Notes: generated from the sequence alone by a model not told the origin. DNA of 10,992 bases from Bryobacterales bacterium (GCA_025353235.1 JANXQZ010000784.1:1-10992), one strand, 5' to 3'; numbered from the stretch's first letter, positions 1-6,150 are shown. A program made the numbers and translations.

Positions 1-424
1 CGGTTTGGCTGTGAATTGCTTCGTTGAACCGGTGTATACGGTCGATGCCGACTTCGTGATTATTGCGTCCAGTTTTACCAGCCTGTCTGGATACTTTCAA
101 GAGCAAGGCTTCAGAACTGAAGAACATCCGCATTTCATCAATGCACTGGCGCCAGATAGTCAGCTTAGAATTCAGTTCACCACCGATGCAAGATACCAGC
201 CTTTCCTCGAACGGTCAGTGGAGGCCATGGTTCTAGGCCTTCCTGTGCGAGTGGCTTGTCTGGCGGACCTGACACAGGGCAAGCTGTGTGCTTACAGCGA
301 TCCAGGCCGTCGACTCAGCAAGCGCAAGAATGACGAACTCGACTTGATCCGGCTTGGGGAAGCATACCCTGAACTGAGAACGCTCCTCCCAAGGGAGATC
401 CAGGAACAACTCGAGGCAGGATAG
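1..424 (+). CDS. Nucleotidyltransferase-like protein, 5' end outside the window
   Basis: The reading frame is open to the left edge, so the true start lies upstream; the TTG at position 5 reads best as an internal Leu, giving G-L-A-V-N. The visible N-terminal stretch G-L-A-V-N followed by Y-T-V-D-A-D (about residues 12-17 of the visible part) resembles the G-G-x-A-V-N ... R-x-T-x-D-x-D signature of minimal nucleotidyltransferases (AbiEii/MNT-like fold), with D-A-D as candidate metal ligands. The C-terminal part has a K-R-K-N-D-E-L-D-L-I-R-L helix, like the Lys/Asp helix of AbiEii-type proteins, then A-Y-P-E-L. Probably around 30 residues are missing at the front. The gene ends in TAG 11 bases before the convergent deacetylase gene. 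Family assignment rests on motif resemblance only; the nucleotide substrate is unknown. Some relatives are toxins or antitoxins, but no partner gene is visible here. Confidence 0.6.
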   Translation, partial: GLAVNCFVEPVYTVDADFVIIASSFTSLSGYFQEQGFRTEEHPHFINALAPDSQLRIQFTTDARYQPFLERSVEAMVLGLPVRVACLADLTQGKLCAYSDPGRRLSKRKNDELDLIRLGEAYPELRTLLPREIQEQLEAG

Positions 425-435
425 CCGGAACGCGT

Positions 436-1167
436 CTACGGAAGCAGACTCCCCGGACTTTGCACATGCCTCACGAAAGCTTCTGCGTGAAGATGGCCGC
501 TTTCCACGCCTCGAAACCTGGTCACTTGACTCTGCAGAGCGTAAAACTTATCTGGGGATTGCGAAGCGTGCGCGTAGCATGCCGCGTGCTTGCGAGTCTC
601 ACTTAGCGTAATATCGACAAAGTCCGTGGGAGCGAACATCAAGGTATCCTCCCCGCTGGACACTTCATAGTAGTAGAAGCCAAACTTCTTGCCCATCTTC
701 AGCCAAGCGTCATAAGCCAGCATCGAAATCGCGCGGTGATCCGCATGCCCGTCAATGGGCCAATGCGTGAGGAGCACGTCGGGCCGCTCCGCTTGAATCA
801 GACTTCTGAAAGCCTCATAGTGTGCCTGGTCCACCACGGCGTGCCCGTCGCATTGGGCTGCGAAGAGCGGGCGCGCTTTCAAGATCTCGCACGCTCGCAT
901 AGCCTCTGCAACCCGCACGTTCATGCCTGTCTCGGGACAACTCTTCTCGCCGCGGTTCAAATACAACAGCACCACCTCGTGCCCTTGATCGGAGTAGCGC
1001 GCGATCGTGCCGCCGCAGCCATACTCAGGATCGCCTGGGTGTCCGCCAGTCACAACCACCTTCAACCTGCGCGGAGCCTTGGCGTCTTGAAACCCCAGGG
1101 CCGCCGAGGCGGACAGGCTCGCGGCGCTACGCAGCAGGCTCCTGCGCGTGATCCAACTTGCTATCAT
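436..1167 (-). CDS. Tat-exported PIG-L/LmbE family deacetylase-like protein
   Basis: A 243-residue protein of the PIG-L (LmbE/MshB) family, zinc-dependent N-deacetylases acting on N-acetylglucosamine-type substrates. Residues 7-26 look like a twin-arginine signal (T-R-R-S-L-L-R followed by an Ala/Leu-rich stretch), so a periplasmic location is predicted. The first family motif reads G-G-H-P-G-D-P-E-Y-G-C-G-G at 41-53 and the second H-A-D-H at 141-144. H43, D46 and H144 match the zinc ligands known from MshB. The position of MshB's general-base Asp (second residue after the first His) is Gly45, which is unusual and may mean altered or lost catalysis. The start is fixed: an in-frame TAG lies 9 bases upstream of the ATG and no Shine-Dalgarno is visible. 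The gene is divergent from apaG with an 11-base gap and convergent with the nucleotidyltransferase-like gene. The physiological substrate cannot be told from sequence. Confidence 0.9.
   Translation of the reverse strand: MIASWITRRSLLRSAASLSASAALGFQDAKAPRRLKVVVTGGHPGDPEYGCGGTIARYSDQGHEVVLLYLNRGEKSCPETGMNVRVAEAMRACEILKARPLFAAQCDGHAVVDQAHYEAFRSLIQAERPDVLLTHWPIDGHADHRAISMLAYDAWLKMGKKFGFYYYEVSSGEDTLMFAPTDFVDITLSETRKHAACYAHASQSPDKFYALQSQVTRFRGVESGHLHAEAFVRHVQSPGSLLP
1159..1167 (+). promoter_or_regulatory. Candidate extended -10 promoter for apaG
   Basis: TGCTATCAT matches the extended -10 consensus TGnTATAAT with one mismatch. Transcription would begin near 1174, only about 5 bases before the apaG ATG, so the mRNA would be nearly leaderless; this fits the absence of a Shine-Dalgarno. 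The element lies within the first codons of the divergent deacetylase gene. No convincing -35 box is seen. Prediction only. Confidence 0.4.
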
Positions 1168-1178
1168 AAGCTTGGCCT

Positions 1179-1586
1179 ATGACTAGTCTACGCTCAGAAC
1201 TCGCTCCGATTTCCGACGCTGTTACAGACGATATTCGCGTCGAAGTTCTGTCGAGATACTCGCCCGAGAACTCGCTTCAAAATGCATGGGTTTTCCAGTA
1301 TACGGTCCGCATTACGAATCAGAGTTCCGAGACGGTTCAACTGCTTAGCCGGCACTGGATCATCACCGATGCGCTAGAACACGTTCACGAAGTGAAAGGT
1401 CCGGGCGTGGTGGGCGAGCAGCCTGTGCTTGCGCCTGGCGAGTTCTTCAAATACTCCTCCTGGTGCCCTCTCAAAACGCCAACCGGTATCATGCGGGGCA
1501 CCTATCAGATGACCCGGACAGACGGGGGCCAGTTCGAAATCGAGATCGCGCCCTTCGCGTTGAAAGCTCCTTACACCGTTCATTAA
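1179..1586 (+). CDS. apaG: ApaG protein
   Basis: A complete 135-residue ApaG-family protein (usual length about 125). The immunoglobulin-like beta-sandwich family signature is clear: I-R-V-E-V-L-S-R-Y at about 19-27, the highly conserved L-L-S-R-H-W-I-I-T-D at about 56-65, G-P-G-V-V-G-E-Q-P-V-L near 73-83, and a closing P-F-x-L. ApaG is linked genetically to Co2+ resistance and Ap4A levels in enterobacteria, but its biochemical role is not settled; it is thought to act as a cytoplasmic binding module. The ATG is the only plausible start: an in-frame TAA sits 9 bases upstream and no other ATG, GTG or TTG occurs before the conserved domain. No Shine-Dalgarno is visible. The start is 11 bases from the divergent deacetylase start. 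The TAA stop overlaps the stop codon of the convergent methyltransferase. Confidence 0.95.
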   Translation: MTSLRSELAPISDAVTDDIRVEVLSRYSPENSLQNAWVFQYTVRITNQSSETVQLLSRHWIITDALEHVHEVKGPGVVGEQPVLAPGEFFKYSSWCPLKTPTGIMRGTYQMTRTDGGQFEIEIAPFALKAPYTVH

Positions 1587-2227
1587 ATGTTTTTCCCGAC
1601 CACCCAGGTGGTCATGCAACGCTGATTCTGAACGATGGTCGTCTTCAGAGGGTCCAGCATCTGCCCGCCCAACTCCGCGGTAAGCTTCACGAGCAGCGCC
1701 TCGTTCACCAGGTAACGCTCCGAACCGTCGGGCAGCAAGAAACGGCCTTCTCCCACGCGCTCTATACGTTGTTCCATTCCGATCGAAGAAGCCAAGCGGC
1801 AGAAGAGGAGGCCTCCGGGCAGCAAGGCTCGCCAAGTGCCTTGCAGCATAGCTCGGAAGTGACCGTCCTCTCGCGCAAAGTGGAGCACGGCATTGCTAAG
1901 AACTACGTCGGCAAAGGCACTGGGGAAGGACGAGTCCTCGATAGTTTCCACTCGAAAGTTGCCTGCGGGGAGTTTTGGCGCAAGGAACGCGGCTAGGCGG
2001 CGTGTGCTCTCAATTGCCTGAGGATCCGAGTCCGCGCCAAAGACCTCGTAGCCCTCCCTAAGAAGAAAGACGAGGTTGCGCCCGCCGCCGCACCCCGCAT
2101 CGAAGACCCGCATTCCAGGTGCGATGCGTCCCTTGAGAAGCTGGTCAAACAAGTAGATGTCAATGTTGCCGAATTGTTCGAAGAGGTCGAGCACTGGGAG
2201 AATTGCCTCGGACAAACGATAGCGCAC
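1583..2227 (-). CDS. Class I SAM-dependent methyltransferase
   Basis: A Rossmann-fold methyltransferase, 214 residues if it begins at the GTG at 2227-2225. Motif I is V-F-D-A-G-C-G-G-G-R-N at 41-51, the acidic second-strand region is G-A-D-S-D-P at 64-69, motif IV is D-V-V-L-S-N-A-V-L-H-F at 107-117, and an L-P-G-G turn follows near 136-139. These define SAM binding; the acceptor is not predictable. The closest general type is the small TehB/Methyltransf_11 kind. The frame stays open to 2398, but that would run into the divergent aldo/keto reductase gene and the extra N-terminal sequence has no domain character, so the GTG just before R-Y-R-L-S-E-A-I-L is preferred; a TTG three codons later (2218-2216) is an alternative. 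No Shine-Dalgarno is obvious. The stop codon overlaps that of apaG. Confidence 0.85.
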   Translation of the reverse strand: MRYRLSEAILPVLDLFEQFGNIDIYLFDQLLKGRIAPGMRVFDAGCGGGRNLVFLLREGYEVFGADSDPQAIESTRRLAAFLAPKLPAGNFRVETIEDSSFPSAFADVVLSNAVLHFAREDGHFRAMLQGTWRALLPGGLLFCRLASSIGMEQRIERVGEGRFLLPDGSERYLVNEALLVKLTAELGGQMLDPLKTTIVQNQRCMTTWVVGKNI

Positions 2228-2253
2228 TTGAAAGAAGCTTGGTCGGTTGCATC

Positions 2254-2262
2254 TGCTATGAT
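2254..2262 (+). promoter_or_regulatory. Candidate extended -10 promoter for the aldo/keto reductase gene
   Basis: TGCTATGAT matches TGnTATAAT with one mismatch, 20 bases before the reductase ATG, in the 55-base divergent gap. A TTGAAA lies at 2228-2233, but the spacing of 23 bases is too long for a normal -35. Prediction only. Confidence 0.45.
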
Positions 2263-2271
2263 TCCACGGGC

Positions 2272-2276
2272 GGGAG
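2272..2276 (+). promoter_or_regulatory. Ribosome binding site of the aldo/keto reductase gene
   Basis: GGGAG followed by a 6-base spacer and ATG at 2283; this supports the start that includes the Tat signal peptide. Confidence 0.65.
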
Positions 2277-2282
2277 AACAAC

Positions 2283-3293
2283 ATGCAAGAAGAAATAAAT
2301 CCCACACGAAGGGACTTGATGGGAGCCGTTGCGGGCCTGACATTCGCAGCCGCCGTTGCCAACAATTTGATGGCAGCCGAAACTCGGCGCGGCGACATGA
2401 TCTACCGCACTCTAGGCAAAACGGGCGAGCGCGTGTCCGCAATCGGCCTGGGCGGCTATCACATCGGCGTGCCGACAGAGGAGCGAGACGGCCTGAAGCT
2501 AGTACGGACCGCAGTGGATCGCGGCATCACCTTCCTGGATAATTGCTGGGATTATCACGATGGCAAGAGCGAAGTGTGGATGGGCAATGCGCTCCGGGAC
2601 GGATACCGCAACAAGGTGTTCCTGATGACCAAGTTCGACGGCCGAACGAAGGCTTCCACGGCCAAGCAGATCGACGAATCTCTGCAGCGCATGCAGACGG
2701 ATCATGTCGATCTGATGCAGTATCACGAGAACATTCGCATGGAAGATCCGGATCTGTTTTTCGCGGAAAATGGGCCGATTGAGGCGCTGATGGACGCGAA
2801 GAAGGCGGGCAAGATCCGCTTCATCGGATTCACCGGCCACAAAGATCCTGCGGTGCATCTGCGCATGCTGGAGGTCGCGGCGCAGCACAATTTCCATTTC
2901 GATGCCGCTCAAATGCCCTTGAATTTGCTCGACGCGCACTTCCGAAGTTTTGCTAGGTTCGCTGTTCCCAAGCTGGTGGAGCAGGGTATCGCGGTGCTCG
3001 GAATGAAGCCCATGGCATTCGCCAATATTCCGAAGCAAGGGCTGGCGACGGGGATCGAATGTCTGCACTACGCACTCAATCTGCCAACCTCCGTGGTGAT
3101 CACGGGTTGCGAATCCATGGAGCGCTTGGAGCAGGCATTGGAGGCCGCGAAAACTTTCAAGCCTTTAGGAGAAGCGCAATTATCGTCGCTGCTTGCCAAG
3201 ACCAAAGCGGCCGCGATGAGCGGCAAATATGAAGGTTTCAAGACCACCACGCAGTTCGACGGCACCGCGAAGAATCTGCATTGGATGGGTTAA
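2283..3293 (+). CDS. Tat-exported aldo/keto reductase
   Basis: A 336-residue aldo/keto reductase (TIM barrel, NAD(P)H-dependent interconversion of carbonyls and alcohols). The N-terminus T-R-R-D-L-M-G-A-V at 8-16 followed by an Ala-rich stretch is a twin-arginine signal, with possible cleavage near M-A-A-E at 30-33. The catalytic tetrad is intact: D86, Y91 (W-D-Y-H-D-G-K-S-E), K117 (L-M-T-K) and H148 (Q-Y-H-E). The C-terminal S-V-V-I-T-G-C-E-S segment at about 270-278 occupies the cofactor-phosphate-binding position. Start supported by GGGAG 6 bases upstream. Oddity: export of a nicotinamide-dependent enzyme implies that it leaves the cell folded with its cofactor or uses another electron partner. 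The gene is divergent from the methyltransferase and convergent with proS (13-base gap). The physiological substrate is unknown. Confidence 0.94.
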   Translation: MQEEINPTRRDLMGAVAGLTFAAAVANNLMAAETRRGDMIYRTLGKTGERVSAIGLGGYHIGVPTEERDGLKLVRTAVDRGITFLDNCWDYHDGKSEVWMGNALRDGYRNKVFLMTKFDGRTKASTAKQIDESLQRMQTDHVDLMQYHENIRMEDPDLFFAENGPIEALMDAKKAGKIRFIGFTGHKDPAVHLRMLEVAAQHNFHFDAAQMPLNLLDAHFRSFARFAVPKLVEQGIAVLGMKPMAFANIPKQGLATGIECLHYALNLPTSVVITGCESMERLEQALEAAKTFKPLGEAQLSSLLAKTKAAAMSGKYEGFKTTTQFDGTAKNLHWMG

Positions 3294-3306
3294 TTAAGCG
3301 AGTCTC

Positions 3307-5004
3307 TTAAAGCCGCTGCTGAATATACGCGGCCGCTTCCACAACCGGCACTTCCACCGTCACCTTCGCGCGCCGATCCACAATCTCCACCTTCCCCTGA
3401 GCCAGCTTCTTCCCCACCGTCACCCGCCACGGAATCCCAATCAGATCCGCATCTTTAAACTTGACGCCGGGCCGCTCATCGCGATCATCGATCAAAGCGT
3501 CAATCCCAGCTTTCAGGCACTCCGCGTAAATCTCTTCCGCAGCCTTCCGCAGAGTCGCGTCGCTAAAGTTTACCGGAGTAATCACAACCCCAAACGGAGC
3601 GATCGCAGCCGGAAGCGCCATGCCATCCTTATCGTGATACAGCTCGATGGCCGAACTCAAAATGCGCTCCACGCCGATGCCATAGGATCCCATGATCACC
3701 GTTATTTCTTCGCCGGTTTCATTTAAAACCTTCAGCCCCATCGCCTCGGAATACCGATAACCAAGTTTGAAAATGTGCCCGATCTCCATCGCCTTCACCA
3801 GCGCCACAGGCGAGCCGCATTTCAGGCAAGCATCGCCGGACGCAACCTGCCGCAGATCGAAATATTCAGGCTGATAATCCTTGCCGGGAGTGACGTTGCG
3901 CAGATGATAATCCGTCTGGTTGGCGCCGGCGATCATATTCTTGCGGCCCTGCAGAGCTTCGTCCGCGATTACGCGCATGTTCTTCACGCCAACCGGTCCC
4001 AGAGACCCGGCTTCGGCGCCGAACCATTCGCGGATCTCATCGGGATTTGCAGTGCGGATCTCTTTCGCGCCGGTCACCGAACCGAACTTTGTCTCGCTCA
4101 ACGAATGGTCCCCGCGCAGCATCGCGAGCACGGGCTTCCCGTCCGCTACCATCACGAGGCTTTTCATCTGCGAAGTCTCTGGCAGACTCGTAAACTCGGC
4201 TACCTCGGTGATCGTCTTTCGCCCCGGTGTATGGAACCGCTCAGGCGTAAAATCGCCCTCGGGATCGGGTTGCGAAGGTGGCACCGCAACCGACGCCGCC
4301 TTCTCCAGATTCGCCGCATATCCGCAATGAGCGCATTGCACGATGAAATCTTCGCCCGCTTCGGAGGCCACCATGAACTCGTGGGATTGGCTTCCGCCCA
4401 TGGCGCCGGAATGCGCTTCCACGCTCGAGTACTTCAGCCCGCACCGGTCGAAAATCTTGCAGTAAGCGCCATAATGCTTGTCGTAGGAAACATCCAGTCC
4501 CTGCGCGTCGAGATCGAAGGAGTACGAATCCTTCATGATGAACTGGCGCAAGCGCAGCAGGCCGGATTTAGGGCGCGGCTCGTCGCGGAACTTGGTTTGA
4601 ATCTGGTACCAGATTTGGGGCAGTTGCTTATAGCTGCGCACTTCGCCACGGGCGATGGCCGTCATGCCTTCTTCATGCGTCATTCCAAGGCAGAAGTCGC
4701 GCTTGAAGCGGTCCTTCAGGCGGAACATGTCGTCGCCCATGATGTCCCAGCGCCCCGATTCCTGCCACAGTTCGGCGGGGTTCAGCATCGGTAGCAACAT
4801 CTCCTGGCCTCCGATTGCATCCATCTCATCGCGCACGATCTTCGTGATTTTCAGCAGTGAGCGCTGAGCGAGAAACAGGTAGCTGTAAATGCCCGACGAA
4901 AGCTGGCGAATGTATCCGGCCCGCAGCAAAAGCTGATGGCTAACCACCTCGGCCTCGGCGGGCGTCTCCCTTAAAGTGGGGATAAAGAGTTTGCTCCAAT
5001 GCAT
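3307..5004 (-). CDS. proS: Prolyl-tRNA synthetase, bacterial type with editing domain
   Basis: Class II aminoacyl-tRNA synthetase charging tRNA-Pro with proline; 565 residues, close to E. coli ProRS (572). Motif 1 region near 30-60, T-H-E-E at 109-112, motif 2 F-R-D-E-P-R-P-K-S-G-L-L-R at 139-151 followed by F-I-M-K-D-S-Y-S-F, G-A-M-G-G-S-Q-S-H-E-F near 200-210, and motif 3 G-S-Y-G-I-G-V-E-R at 439-447. The insertion (editing) domain lies between motifs 2 and 3, about 224-405; K281 (Q-M-K-S-L) and H367 (Y-H-L-R-N) align with editing residues known from E. coli. Two C-x2-C pairs (224/227 and 393/396) bracket this domain and could form a zinc knuckle, which is my inference. The anticodon-binding domain covers roughly 468-565. 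Only a weak GAAG precedes the ATG. Probably monocistronic; it converges with the reductase gene and diverges from the response regulator gene. Confidence 0.99.
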   Translation of the reverse strand: MHWSKLFIPTLRETPAEAEVVSHQLLLRAGYIRQLSSGIYSYLFLAQRSLLKITKIVRDEMDAIGGQEMLLPMLNPAELWQESGRWDIMGDDMFRLKDRFKRDFCLGMTHEEGMTAIARGEVRSYKQLPQIWYQIQTKFRDEPRPKSGLLRLRQFIMKDSYSFDLDAQGLDVSYDKHYGAYCKIFDRCGLKYSSVEAHSGAMGGSQSHEFMVASEAGEDFIVQCAHCGYAANLEKAASVAVPPSQPDPEGDFTPERFHTPGRKTITEVAEFTSLPETSQMKSLVMVADGKPVLAMLRGDHSLSETKFGSVTGAKEIRTANPDEIREWFGAEAGSLGPVGVKNMRVIADEALQGRKNMIAGANQTDYHLRNVTPGKDYQPEYFDLRQVASGDACLKCGSPVALVKAMEIGHIFKLGYRYSEAMGLKVLNETGEEITVIMGSYGIGVERILSSAIELYHDKDGMALPAAIAPFGVVITPVNFSDATLRKAAEEIYAECLKAGIDALIDDRDERPGVKFKDADLIGIPWRVTVGKKLAQGKVEIVDRRAKVTVEVPVVEAAAYIQQRL

Positions 5005-5066
5005 GAGAAACTTCAGTTTAACAATTGGACTTGGCGCGTTGCTCGAAGGTTGTAAGCTGGTAACTT

Positions 5067-5071
5067 GAAGG
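5067..5071 (+). promoter_or_regulatory. Ribosome binding site deciding the response regulator start
   Basis: GAAGG with a 5-base spacer before TTG at 5077. The other in-frame TTG, at 5065, has no purine-rich element at a suitable distance, so 5077 is preferred. Confidence 0.45.
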
Positions 5072-5076
5072 CTACC

Positions 5077-5532
5077 TTGTCCAAACCTAACTTGGTCAAA
5101 AATCCCCCCTTGGAAGTACTCGTCATCGAGAACAACCCGGCCGACACGCGTCTCATTCTGGAAGCATTTAAGGAGATCGGGCTCACAGACAACGTTCGCT
5201 GCCTACGAGACGGGGATGAGGCTTTGGTCTTTCTGCGGCAGGAGGGAGAGCATGCTCAGGCCCCGCGACCCCACCTCATGTTTCTAGATCTCGATTTGCC
5301 TAAGAAACCGGGGCTTCAGGTACTCGCAGAGATCAAAAACAATCCGAAACTGAAGCTGATGCCGGTAGTGGTCGTTTCCGGCTCGCACAATCCCAAGGAG
5401 ATTCGGGAAGCTTACGAGTTGCATGCAAGCTGCTTCATTTCCAAGCCCGGAGACTTGCACCAGTTTTTTAGCTTCATTCAAACCTGCTACGGCTTTTGGT
5501 CAACCGTCGTCACCTTGCCGCCGGAAGGCTAA
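5077..5532 (+). CDS. Single-domain response regulator (Rcp1-like receiver)
   Basis: A stand-alone receiver domain of 151 residues starting at TTG 5077 (155 if TTG 5065 is used) with no output domain. It resembles the Rcp1-type regulators that pair with bacteriophytochrome or other histidine kinases: V-L-V-I-E-N-N-P-A-D-T-R-L near the start, L-M-F-L-D-L-D-L-P with phospho-acceptor D71, V-V-V-V-S-G-S with S101, and F-I-S-K-P with K123. The typical C-terminal F-W-x-x-V-V segment is present. The acidic pair is Glu18-Asn19 rather than Glu/Asp-Asp, so Mg2+ binding, and hence phosphorylation kinetics, may differ. No kinase gene is in the window, so the partner is unknown. It is divergent from proS across about 70 bases. 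Its TAA ends one base before the CCA end of the opposing tRNA-Leu gene. Confidence 0.92.
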   Translation: MSKPNLVKNPPLEVLVIENNPADTRLILEAFKEIGLTDNVRCLRDGDEALVFLRQEGEHAQAPRPHLMFLDLDLPKKPGLQVLAEIKNNPKLKLMPVVVVSGSHNPKEIREAYELHASCFISKPGDLHQFFSFIQTCYGFWSTVVTLPPEG

Positions 5533-5619
5533 TGGTGGCTCTGTCCGGGGTCGAACCGGAACACCCTTTCGAGTACCAGATCCTAAGTCTGGCGCGTCTG
5601 CCAATTCCGCCACAGAGCC
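5533..5619 (-). tRNA. tRNA-Leu, anticodon UAG (reads CUA/CUG)
   Basis: A full class II tRNA folds from this strand. The acceptor stem GGCTCTG (5619-5613) pairs with CAGAGCC (5543-5537), followed by discriminator A (5536) and an encoded CCA (5535-5533). The D-arm pairs GCG/CGC, the anticodon stem pairs CCAGA/TCTGG around loop CTTAGGA with anticodon TAG at 5585-5583, a long variable arm pairs ACTC with GGGT, and the T-arm is TCCGG-TTCGACC-CCGGA. The long variable arm and the A73 discriminator are leucine features. The gene directly abuts the response regulator stop codon, and its 5' end lies 36 bases after the PaaK-like ORF on the same strand. Confidence 0.97.
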
Positions 5620-5643
5620 AACGCGAGAAGCGCCGCCGCAACC

Positions 5644-5652
5644 AGAATAGCA
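5644..5652 (-). promoter_or_regulatory. Candidate extended -10 promoter for tRNA-Leu
   Basis: On the minus strand TGCTATTCT lies 24 bases before the mature tRNA 5' end, giving a predicted leader of about 18 bases. It falls just after the TGA of the preceding ORF. TATTCT matches the -10 consensus at four of six positions and no -35 box is visible, so this is tentative. Confidence 0.3.
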
Positions 5653-5655
5653 AGA

Positions 5656-6150
5656 TCAGGCGGATGCCCGGAGCGATTGCAACGTTTCCATTTGGATCAC
5701 ACGGGGCAGTATGCTTCCGCATCCGCATTTCGTTCGGTCCAAAGGCAATCGAGGGGAGCCTAGAATGACGTGCAGCCCGTCGTGAGCTTCGCATTCGCTC
5801 GCGAGCAGTTCGTTTCCCGGTCCCAGCACCTGCTCGAAGACGGGCACGCCGAACGCCCGCCAAAGCTTGTCCCGCTCGCTTCCGGTAAGGCAGGAATCGA
5901 AGCCGGGGCTGAAAACGATGACCGAGTGCTTCAGCCGAATCCCGCGCCGGGCTAATTCGAGCACCGCGTTAAGAGGGCCGGCAACCGCGGTCGGATGAAA
6001 GCGCGCGGTTTCTCGGGTCCACCCGCCCGCAAAAGTCCGGACGGTACGCGTCTCGCAAAATCCTGGCACCAAGATCGCCGTTCTTGGTGCGGGATCGAGC
6101 GGATGCACCAACGCCGCTCCTCTCGTATCTCGAGCGAATGGGAATCGCAT
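5656..6150 (-). CDS. Short PaaK/CoF-synthetase-like protein, possible remnant of an adenylate-forming enzyme
   Basis: A 164-residue ORF. The stretch at about 52-110 resembles the central part of class I adenylate-forming enzymes of the phenylacetate-CoA ligase / coenzyme F synthetase / LuxE type: H-P-T-A-V-A-G-P-L at 52-60, A-R-R-G-I then a strand V-I-V-F-S-P-G, a helix G-S-E-R-D-K-L-W, then F-G-V-P-V-F-E. It closes with L-A-S-E-C-E-A-H-D-G-L-H-V, like the E-C-E-x-x-D-G-L-H of PaaK. Full enzymes have 400 or more residues. Here the N-terminal half with the phosphate-binding Ser/Thr/Gly loop and the C-terminal lid domain are absent, and the upstream space (under 130 bases to the next gene) cannot hold them. 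The start lacks a Shine-Dalgarno. It could be a decayed gene or a small derived family; activity as a ligase seems unlikely. It precedes tRNA-Leu on the same strand. Confidence 0.5.
   Translation of the reverse strand: MRFPFARDTRGAALVHPLDPAPRTAILVPGFCETRTVRTFAGGWTRETARFHPTAVAGPLNAVLELARRGIRLKHSVIVFSPGFDSCLTGSERDKLWRAFGVPVFEQVLGPGNELLASECEAHDGLHVILGSPRLPLDRTKCGCGSILPRVIQMETLQSLRASA

Noticed and set aside
736..1182. 148-codon + strand frame across the deacetylase gene
   Set aside because: Antisense shadow of the PIG-L gene, and it runs into the apaG start.
1463..1996. 177-codon + strand frame over the apaG end and the methyltransferase
   Set aside because: Overlaps two well-supported genes and has no family features.
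2499..3068. 189-codon open frame on the - strand inside the aldo/keto reductase gene
   Set aside because: Shadow of a gene with an intact catalytic tetrad; no domain or ribosome site of its own.
3775..4794. 339-codon open frame on the + strand antisense to proS
   Set aside because: It lies wholly within proS, which has every synthetase motif in the opposite frame; the antisense translation has no recognisable domain and reflects GC-rich codon use.
5533..5619. tRNA-Leu as an integration site of a mobile element
   Set aside because: No integrase, no direct repeat of the tRNA 3' end and no shift in gene content is visible next to it.
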